Shown piece after piece: positions 48,701 through 55,000 of a stretch of DNA of 55,000 bases. Position 1 is the stretch's first letter; each line of letters starts with the position of its first letter. The DNA is from Mesostigma viride. Taxonomy: Eukaryota > Streptophyta > Mesostigmatophyceae > Mesostigmatales > Mesostigmataceae. The DNA is taken from positions 1 through 55,000 of the forward strand of contig RPFO01000500.1 of assembly GCA_009746045.1 (NCBI GenBank). Direction: 5' to 3'. The position numbers and the translations under genes are program-made. A model generated the notes under the pieces. The model saw nothing but the letters and a program-made list of their open reading frames with translations. It was not told where the DNA came from and did not search any database.

Positions 48701-51396
48701 CCATCTCTGCGAGCATGGACGCACCTGCCAGATCACGGCATCCGCACATCCAGGGGATGCCATCACCAAGGATGAAGATGCCATCACGGATTACACCGTC
48801 CGCATTGGTAGTTTTCATTCGGTGCAGCCGAAAGGCCCTTCGGAATCAGACAAAAGCGTTTTATTGGTTGGAAGTGCTACTGTGCCCGCCCAATTAATTA
48901 ATTATTAGTTTGTTTGGTTGGTTACCGAACAACCGTTGAACTGGCTGCGAAATTTAATAATTCTTTGTTTGTTTTGTACAACCCAGCCGGATGCTCTGCT
49001 CTTACGGCTAGTAAAAGCACATTTTTCAGCCAGAGATTTAATATTTCTTTGTTTTTTACCGCAAAAGAAGCGCTCTTGGCAGTCAAAGAATTTATTTACA
49101 CTTTCTTTGTTTGTTTGGTAGCTAGAAAAACTACAGGGGAGTACACTCAGGAATTAGTTAATTTAAAATCTTTTGTTTTATTTCTCGTTTGCAGGTGGCC
49201 GGCGCCCAGCCTCATAATTATTTAGTAAATCTACGAATGCGGACGGTGTATAGATGAACGGTCGCCCATCCATGCCCGCAAACAGTGCCAAACATGATCC
49301 GCCCACTGCACTGCTGGTATGCGGCTCCAGCCCCTACCCGCATACCCCACACCCACATCACTCCACACAACGCAAGCACTCAATGTGGCGTTGCAACTTC
49401 AAGACCGGGACGCACTAGCCCCCCAGGGGGCACCCCGTCGCCAGCACGCCCCACGCGCACAACCCACAATATGCAGCCGCCCTTGCTGTGTGTACGCCTA
49501 ATCTACCAGCAGTGCTTACTGCACTCATGCCCACCTTGCTCCGCTCCCCGCCGGCACCCACCTTGTCCAGCAGCTCGTTGCTCCCCGCCGGCACGATCTT
49601 GGCGGCAAAGTCCCCACCGCCGGCATTGATCCAGTAGCTGTCGGTCACCTGCGGGCATGTCAGGCGCCGCATGATCAAGAAACTCTGCGACAGGATCAGT
49701 GACAGCAACACCAACACCCCGCCACGACCAACGACGGCAGGCAGGTAGCAGGGTGGCACCCGCACCTGGCAGCATGCGTACCCTGTCAGGTCGCCAGAAT
49801 GCAGGCCAACTTGGCCCATCGATCATGGCATGCCACGTGGTCCAAAAGACAAGGTTATGTGAGCGGGTGCGCGGGGGGGGGGGGGGGGGGGGACATGCCA
49901 CGCAGGTACGGGGTGAGGGGTGGCACCGACAGGGGAGCGCCCCGACTGGGCTGCAGTGCCCCAACGGCTCCCTGCCGTCCGGCAGGTAGGTGATGCACCG
50001 CTGTCACGTGCTGTGGGCGGCCACGTGCACACACCCATCCGCGCTCATGCTGAGCTGGCACTTGCCTGCCCCATCGGGTGCGCTCACCTTTACCACGAAG
50101 GCCACCGCACATACTGTAAGGAATGACTATGCATGTTACTGTGAGGCGTACCTTGAGCACGAAGACCACCTTCTTGGGCGCGACCTTCTCAGGGAACACC
50201 AGCTTGATCTGCGCGAGAATAGCACAGGGGCCGAGGAGCCAAGGAGCGGAGGGGCCGAGGGGCAGTGGGCCATGGGGGCGGCGGGGCAGAGGGGCACAGA
50301 GCCAGAACGGTGGCGGTGGCAGCCAAGCGACGCGGTCAGCCCAAGAGAGGTACATGGGGAGGCATCCCGGCGGAGAGTACCCAACATGGACGGGAGGAGG
50401 ATACTGTGTACCGTGAGGTACAATGAGGCCAGCTCGGGCCAACCCGGGGCATGGCAGCAGAAGCTAGGGAAAGCCTCCAATACACTATCGTCTTAAAGTA
50501 AAAAATTTATTCACAGCTGGCGAGCCGCCGATTTAAACTCATAACGGAAGAGTGCTTATCCGACCAGTGTGCTTCCACTACACTCCCCCCCCCGGTGCAG
50601 CCTTTCAAAAAAACACTAATTGCTCCAATTGTAAGCATGAGAAGATGTTCCATGAGAAATGACAGGTAAATTCCTGCCCCTCGCAGGATGCAGAAGCAAG
50701 CTCGAATAGTCAGATGATGGGCATGCGGTTAAAAACGACGTAAGCTTCCGGCACCTTCCAAAGGCCGCCCTCTTGCTGGAAGGGCGTCTGGACGGCCTTC
50801 TCATCCATCTGTTTGGTTCCCGCAGGCCAGGCCTCCTTGGGGGCGAGTTTCCAGCCATCCACCGCCCAGTGAAGGAGCTGCAGAGATGCAACCAGAAAAG
50901 CACCCGGAGCAGAAATGAGAGAAAACCAAACCATGCTTACAAAACAAGCAATCCGAGGCGGGCAATTTTAACTTGTACACAAGGAAAGGGATACATAACG
51001 TACCATGGGGCCCTGATTTTGGGTAATTTCGACAGTGTAATTGCTCGAGTTTTGGTTGATGGTCACCGTCATTGCCTGGCCTTCGCCAATCGGGTGGGTG
51101 TCACTGGACAATTGCCTCGTCTCGGTGTCCGCTACGGTCGCGATGTTGACCGACAAATTGCTTCTAGCTGTGACCGATGTGTGCTGAGCGGGGAAGGGGG
51201 AAAGTGGCTTACGTTGTGTAAATTGCGACCGGAGCTTAATGCCAGAGATCGCATCCCGCTGCCCCAATCGTGGGCAGCAGGACGTTGTGGATGGCTTCGA
51301 TAATATCTGGGAGGTGGAAGCACTAGCCGCGAGACCCTGGAGAGCAAATCCCCCCATCGTTACCACGGGAACTGCGGAAACCATGGAAGACAACAT
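30743..51396 (-). CDS. GWD1: Alpha-glucan water dikinase, plastidial, 26 exons
   Basis: Phosphorylates starch glucosyl residues with the beta-phosphate of ATP, opening the granule surface for degradation; acts in the plastid. Exons 5'-3': 51396-51004, 50877-50755, 50208-50152, 49648-49562, 48402-48256, 47569-47343, 46599-46515, 45888-45833, 45378-45282, 44547-44417, 43670-43532, 43129-43019, 42529-42448, 41651-41551, 40960-40868, 40284-40180, 39316-39215, 38978-38921, 38234-38157, 37324-37269, 36732-36619, 35956-35841, 35076-34882, 34357-34131, 33347-33230, 30959-30743. All are GT-AG and phases close: 3315 nt, 1104 aa. Residues 1-~95 look like a transit peptide. One CBM45 follows (~106-212; LLHWAVDGW). 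EEWHQKLHTNTTPED is at 354-368. The catalytic His is H703 in LSHVAIRARN. The ATP-binding domain spans ~777-1104, with GGKSRN, ARSDSNGEDLEAFAGAG and terminal VVQTRAQ. It is shorter than plant GWD1 (about 1,400-1,460 aa), which has two CBM45 modules. Confidence 0.96.
31106..32990. mobile_element. TTAA-flanked non-autonomous DNA transposon in GWD intron 25
   Basis: Terminal inverted repeats start GGGGACGTGACGGTC at 31106 and, on the other strand, GGGGACATGACGGTC at 32990. They match at 14 of 15 positions. TTAA flanks both ends (31102-31105 and 32991-32994), the target preference of piggyBac and Kolobok elements. The 1885-bp interior is AT-richer than the gene and has no convincing transposase frame. 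It contains degenerate internal repeats (TATTTCAATGTG near 32522 and 32684). It makes up over 80% of the last intron and leaves both splice sites untouched. Confidence 0.8.
33680..34036. repeat. (GTGA)n tetranucleotide repeat in GWD intron 24
   Basis: About 350 bp of nearly perfect GTGA on the plus strand, so TCAC on the GWD transcript. It is broken by a GGGAGAGA interruption near 33792 and grades into GGGA repeats up to about 34085. All long Leu-Thr-His-Ser frames across it are repeat artefacts. Confidence 0.97.
39337..39532. repeat. 13-bp minisatellite in GWD intron 16
   Basis: About 15 copies of AGGCATTGAATAC with few substitutions, ending about 20 bp from the exon 17 acceptor at 39317-39319. 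The unit is not found elsewhere in the window. Confidence 0.95.
39962..40106. repeat. (CCCCT)n repeat in GWD intron 16
   Basis: About 28 copies of CCCCT on the plus strand with small interruptions, giving runs of GGGGA on the GWD sense strand. The run spacing fits a G-quadruplex-forming pattern in the transcript. Confidence 0.95.
42188..42412. repeat. 10-bp minisatellite in GWD intron 13
   Basis: Some 22 copies of CAAGCACCGA or CAAGCACCAA. The CCGA variants form a central homogeneous block flanked by CCAA variants, a pattern expected from local unequal exchange. Confidence 0.95.
44033..44084. repeat. CCATGCTT repeat in GWD intron 10
   Basis: Five or six tandem copies of the 8-bp unit CCATGCTT, confined to this intron. 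Confidence 0.85.
45419..45541. repeat. (GGGGCCGA)n repeat in GWD intron 8
   Basis: About 15 nearly perfect copies of the 8-bp unit GGGGCCGA on the plus strand, about 40 bp from the exon 9 acceptor. The sense transcript carries TCGGCCCC. A shorter degenerate relative (GAGGGGCC phrases) occurs in intron 2 near 50228-50300. Confidence 0.96.
46204..46482. repeat. (CCCA)n / (GGGT)n repeat in GWD intron 7
   Basis: About 69 uninterrupted copies of CCCA on the plus strand, so GGGT on the GWD sense strand. A perfect GGGT tract is a strong G-quadruplex-forming pattern, and here it would be transcribed. It begins about 30 bp from the exon 7 donor. Confidence 0.97.
47262..47366. repeat. 39-bp tandem triplication over the GWD exon 6 splice donor
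   Basis: CACCGGTGGCCCTCCTTGA recurs at 47262, 47301 and 47340 with a 39-bp period. On the sense strand each unit contains the exon 6 end GGGCCACCG and a GTGAGG donor. The three donors lie at 47342, 47303 and 47264. Only the first keeps the protein open, because reading past it meets an in-frame TGA immediately. Confidence 0.85.
47970..47992. repeat. C-run in GWD intron 5
   Basis: About 22 consecutive C on the plus strand (G on the sense strand). No coding content. Confidence 0.85.
48794..49248. mobile_element. MITE with TA flanks in GWD intron 4
   Basis: The 455-bp, AT-rich element starts CACCGTCCGCATTGGTAG and ends with the inverted copy CTACGAATGCGGACGGTG, 17 of 18 positions matching. TA flanks both ends (48792-48793 and 49249-49250). 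This fits a Tc1/mariner-type (Stowaway-like) miniature element. The 103-codon frame inside it has no recognisable domain. It lies wholly inside the intron. Confidence 0.75.
49867..49892. repeat. G-run in GWD intron 3
   Basis: About 24 G in a row on the plus strand, so a C-run on the GWD sense strand. Length may be approximate in any assembly. Confidence 0.8.
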
Positions 51397-51680
51397 CTTT
51401 GCCACGGTTTCTAAATAAAATGGCTGCCGCCTGATTAAAAATCTCGGCTTAGACCGCCTGTGGGGTATGCGCAACTTCTTATCCTGTTGCACACTAGCGG
51501 TCTGGGCGTGTGCTTCTCCGCGTGCGCTTTTTCATCCATGGGGCCATGGGGCGGGCCATGCTCATGTGGCTCGCGATCTCGTCCTGCTGCCTTGGACGTG
51601 GTCGTCCTGTCACTGGCTCGCAAACGCCACCTGCTGGGTGTCGTACACCGGAGCTGAACCGACCAAACGAACGGCTATTA

Positions 51681-51976
51681 GCGACCCTGCATGTGCCACA
51701 GATTCCGTACACCCGGCGGGGTCGATTGTGGATTCTACCGTACCGTGCAGCGCGTCCTGCTTGGCTCCACCTGTACAGGAAGAGCCGACGTCGCCCACAG
51801 CGGCCCGGGCGACACGGCTGACACTTGCACACCGACATAAATTGTTCAACGCGCGTTGTTCACGGTCGTCGACAAGGCCGGGTTGTACAGACCCTGCATG
51901 TGCCACACATTCCGTACACCCGGCGGGGTCGATTGTGGAATCTACCGTACCGTGCAGCGCGTCCTGCTTGGCTCGG
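51681..51976. repeat. Direct repeat of ~86 bp upstream of GWD
   Basis: Two copies (from about 51681 and 51891) begin GACCCTGCATGTGCCACA and end CAGCGCGTCCTGCTTGGCTC, with very few differences. The 210-bp offset suggests a tandem duplication whose second unit touches the inverted-repeat island. Confidence 0.85.
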
Positions 51977-52019
51977 AACGACTTGCGTCGGCAGTCCCCT
52001 AGTCGGAAATGCCGGATCG

Positions 52020-52220
52020 TATGTACTCCGGACTATGTACTCGTGGAGTACATAGTGTGCCACCCTATGTACTCTTGGAGTACATAGTCCGGAGTACATA
52101 GTCACTCCTTCCTATGTAGCACGGGCGTGTCTCACCGCGTCGGCAGTCCCCTATTCGGAAATCCCGGATCATATGTACTCCGGACTATGTACTCTTGGAG
52201 TACATAGTCCGGAGTACATA
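52020..52220. repeat. TATGTACTCC palindromes, duplicated
   Basis: At 52172-52220 two 23-bp arms starting TATGTACTCCGGACTATG are perfectly inverted around a 3-base TTG loop. A related block at 52020-52100 has the same sequence plus an extra partial arm. The surrounding phrase CGTCGGCAGTCCCCTA is repeated at a distance of 146 bp. Confidence 0.9.
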
Positions 52221-52266
52221 GTCACTCCTTCCTATGTAACACGGTTTGTTGACAGAATCCCGAAAC

Positions 52267-52787
52267 GCACGTGGCGGCTGCCCATTGACCAACCTACGAC
52301 GATCGTCGTAGGTTGGTCAATGGGCGGCCGCCACGTGCAGGGGAATAACCTCTGCCGAACCTGTCCGGCCGGCCACAGCCTGTGATCCCCTGCACCTTAC
52401 AGTGCGACACGATTCCATGCATATCCAACTATATTAACTCCAACTATATTTATTGTGCCGGACGGTTTGTTGACGGAATCCTGAAATGCACGTGGCGGCT
52501 GCCCATTGACCAACCTACGACGATCGTCGTAGGTTGGTCAATGGGCAGCCGCCACGTGCAGGGGAATAACTGTAGCCGGACCTGTCCGGCCGGCGACAGC
52601 CTGTGAGCCCCTGCACCTTACAGTGCGACACGATTCCATGCATATCCAACTATGTTAACTCCAACTATCTTTATTGTGCCGGACGGTTTGTTGACAGAAT
52701 CCGTGCTCTGAAATGCACGTGGCGGCTGCCCATGGACCAACCTACGACGATCGTCGTAGGTTGGTCCATGGGCAGCCGCCACGTGCA
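52267..52787. repeat. Three tandem copies of a 72-74-bp palindrome
   Basis: Palindromes lie at 52267-52338 (one mispair), 52487-52560 (perfect) and 52714-52787 (perfect), with no spacer at the centre TACGACGATCGTCGTA. Outer ends read TGCACGTGGCGG. Units are 221 and 227 bp apart and share linker sequence with CAGTGCGACACGATTCCATG and TTGTGCCGGACGGTTTGTTG. In the third copy ATTGACC has become ATGGACC, with a matching change in the other arm. Confidence 0.95.
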
Positions 52788-53010
52788 CCCTAACTAGTCG
52801 AGCCCGACCACGACATTAATCCCGCCCGGTGTGGCGGAATTGTCGTGTCCAGGCCCCCGCCGCCCTGTCCCACCCCGATTCTCTGCTGCCCATACGCGGG
52901 ACAACAACAACCACAAACCACAACCCGGCCTTGTCGACGACCGTGAACGCGTAGCGGTGAACAATTTTTTTCGGTGTGCAATTGTCTGTTTGTTGCCCAG
53001 GGCCGCCGTG

Positions 53011-53698
53011 CGCGACACCGGCCCGCTGTGCATTCCGGCTACTACTACTACTACTAGTGCAGTGGCGCTCTACTGTAGCTAACCTGAACCCGCTGGACGT
53101 TTGGAATCTCTAGCCCAGGGCGGAGTTCGTGCTACTGTACACGCCCGACACATCACAATGATCACATCCAAAAAGGCATCGAGTGACACGCGGCGGTCGC
53201 GCGACACCAGCCATCCAAGAGCAGGCACGCCAGCGCATCGTGAGCGGACACTGGCCACCTTTATCCTGATCAAAAGTCCGACCAAAATAAAACTCGGAAC
53301 GCCATCGCCGAAAGGCCACCCTGTCGAAAATCGCAGAAGGAAGCCGTATTCGCTGTCGAGCTGATCGCTCCAAAAATCGAATGACATTGCATTTGCCGCA
53401 TCGGATTCCAATCGCTGTCGAACCTTGCTAGCTGACCCCGTGTTCACCGTCTTTGAGCCATTCGGTTCGCGTTGTCCGCCACCTCTATGCGGCGTGGCCC
53501 CGTGGAGTGTGTGCCCGGCCGTTTTCCGGTTGCTGCCGCCATTCGAAGCCCCGAGCGGGCTCAGAGTAAGGGTACCTGAACCGACACCGTGACAGCGCGT
53601 TTGGCCATTCCCTGTTACAGTCCGAATTACGGGGTAGAACTCGTGTACGAGTAGCAGTCGGTTTTCTGCCATTTAGTAACCCTCTAGGTGCGTCGACC
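53011..53698. promoter_or_regulatory. Upstream region of the 53699 gene; no coding feature recognised
   Basis: This stretch follows the inverted-repeat island and precedes a candidate start ATG. Open frames exist on both strands but none has a recognisable domain. A run of ACT triplets occurs near 53041. It would contain the promoter of the downstream gene if that gene is real. Confidence 0.35.
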
Positions 53699-54112
53699 AT
53701 GACGTCCTCCGCCCGCCGATGGAGGCGAGCATTGAAGATGCATCGCGCGCACCGGAGACGGTGCATGTTGATACTCATTGTCCTCCTATTCGCTGGCATT
53801 GTCGCCTTTTTCGGTGAGGTGCTCGCGTGCAGTAGACTCGCTCCGTTGGCCGTCTAGCTTCGATTCGTCGCTCCCGCCGCTGTTTTTTTTTTTCCCGCCT
53901 CGCACGCCCGCCCGCGGGCACTGACGATCCACCTCCGCCCCTCGCACCCCTTCCCCGCAGGCGACACTGATGTCGCTCGTCCGACGAGAGTGGTCCCTGG
54001 CGCGGAGCACGCCCCTGCCGGTGCCGCCGGCGGGGACGACGGCACCTTTCCAGGTGTTGACCGCGGGACATCGTGTCTCAGCGTCCGGCGGGAAACGCCG
54101 CAGATGCACGCG
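53699..54112 (+). CDS. Possible small type II membrane protein, 5' two exons (gene model incomplete)
   Basis: Not recognised as a known family. Exon 1 (53699-53813) encodes a short Arg/His-rich N-terminus (RRWRRALKMHRAHRRR) followed by the hydrophobic segment CMLILIVLLFAGIVAFF, a typical signal anchor with positive charges on the cytosolic side. A GTGAGG donor at 53814 and a CCCCGCAG acceptor ending at 53960 join in frame (phase 1) to exon 2 (53961-54112). Exon 2 codes an Ala/Gly/Asp-rich stem-like stretch ending SVRRETPQMHA before a GTACGT donor. The layout resembles the N-terminus of Golgi glycosyltransferases, which is inference only. Later exons were not found with confidence; one could use the frame ending at 54461 or lie beyond the window. 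Confidence 0.42.
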
Positions 54113-55000
54113 GTACGTCCGTTGTCTACAGCATTGCCTCGGCCGTGCTTTCAACTTACCATCCGGTCATTCGTCTCACTGGGTGACTCCTTCGTCCGCT
54201 ATACCCACCGTGCAAGCCTTCGTTATACCATTCTTCCGTCGACGCGGCGTTCACCTTCTCTCATGGTGTACTGTACTGCATTCGTTCATCGAAAGACACG
54301 CACGCGACGTTAAAGCGCGGGGCCGGCCCACCGCTGCCGTGCCCCGCCCGTGCCACACTTTCCCCGCGCAATGTTGGTGGTATGACGAGAAACAACCGGG
54401 CTCGCCAGAGCCGGAGCCATCCTTTTATAGCCAAACCCTGCACCTCCATGTCAGGGGCTAGTACCCCTCCACCGGTCTCGCGCGTGCACGCTTCCTTCCT
54501 GTCCACCCCTCTTCCCTTCCCACCCCTGCATTGTCCCATCTTTTGTCCCTTCCGTCCCCCCCCCACTCCATCACTGCCTTCCTTCCGTCCCACCCACCCC
54601 CCCACCCCCACCCCGCCCCCCCCAACCCCCCGCTAAAATCCGTCGCTGCACCCGTTCCATCTGGGACACTAGAGCTGCCGCCATCCAGGTCCGGGCTCTG
54701 CACGTGCGGTGACGTGCGACCCTTTTGCCAAGGCGTGTTGACATGGCGCGCGTAGGTCGTTTGCTGCCGCGTGTATTTTCCAGCCACCTAACCGTCCTCC
54801 TGGCCGACAGGGGGTTAAGCGCGCCGTACTGTTTCTAGCCAACCGCGTAGCACGTGCGCCACATTCTGATCATCCGTTGTCTGCACTCTCCACGCCCGCA
54901 CCGCTACTTGGCCGCATGCAGAACGACCTCCGTTGTCGGCACACATCCCAGCCCCAGTCTTCAAGCTTGTCATGGGACGCCCGTTTCATCAACCTTCGGC
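54113..55000. other. Right edge of the window; possible intron or further exons
   Basis: Begins with a GTACGT donor-like site. It contains long C/T-rich runs (54480-54640) of the kind that precede acceptors in the genes here. No exon could be assigned. Confidence 0.3.

Larger units (their letters stand above)
51800..53010. repeat. Inverted-repeat-bounded island upstream of GWD
   Basis: The left boundary (about 51800-51888) contains GCACACCGACATAAATTGTT and CACGGTCGTCGACAAGGCCG. Its imperfect reverse complement is at about 52919-53010. Between them lie the palindrome clusters listed separately. The arrangement resembles a fold-back type mobile element, but no target duplication and no transposase were found. 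It lies in the interval between the divergent starts of GWD (51396) and the 53699 gene, so it must sit in or beside their promoters. Confidence 0.7.

Noticed and set aside
48914-49225. 103-codon frame with hydrophobic stretches
   Set aside because: Lies wholly inside the MITE in GWD intron 4. AT-rich sequence gives Phe/Leu-rich peptides by chance.

Overview
This is nuclear DNA of a photosynthetic eukaryote, most likely a green alga. The evidence is spliceosomal GT-AG introns throughout, a starch-phosphorylating glucan water dikinase, a plastid-targeted TVP38/TMEM64-family protein, a eukaryotic ribosomal protein gene and several kinds of eukaryotic transposon. The species cannot be fixed from the sequence. 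A repeat-rich prasinophyte or other green alga is my best guess, and that is inference.

Layout. 1-9484 is a satellite of about 70-bp units that reverses orientation near 6,255, giving a very large imperfect palindrome. It runs off the left edge. 9757-10243 is a GT-rich minisatellite of about 30 bp. 10.25-12.06 kb has no recognisable gene, only two TATA-type motifs and a hairpin, and is followed by an AT-only island. 12.5-16.6 kb holds a 226-bp tandem repeat and a decayed transposase-like gene with two introns. 17.2-19.3 kb is a nest of LINE 3' ends and short repeats.

Three host genes are reconstructed exon by exon, and in each the reading frame closes exactly. They are ribosomal protein eL42 (minus, 5 exons, 105 aa, 19781-22527), a plastid VTT/TVP38-type membrane protein (plus, 3 exons, 371 aa, 23549-27079) and alpha-glucan water dikinase (minus, 26 exons, 1104 aa, 30743-51396). 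A 5'-truncated, frameshifted LINE lies between the last two (28.4-30.3 kb). A possible fourth gene for a small type II membrane protein starts at 53699 and may run off the right edge.

The GWD gene spreads 3.3 kb of coding sequence over 20.7 kb. Many of its introns carry a private simple repeat or minisatellite, one contains a TA-flanked MITE, and the last contains a 1.9-kb TTAA-flanked DNA transposon. Upstream of GWD, between it and the divergent 53.7-kb gene, is an inverted-repeat-bounded island with three tandem copies of a 72-74-bp palindrome.

The host genes do not form one pathway: eL42 is translation, the TVP38-like protein is plastid membrane biology, and GWD is starch turnover. I saw no convincing new multi-gene system. 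The most unusual signals are the palindromic island, the mirrored satellite, and two independent tandem duplications that copy a splice donor.
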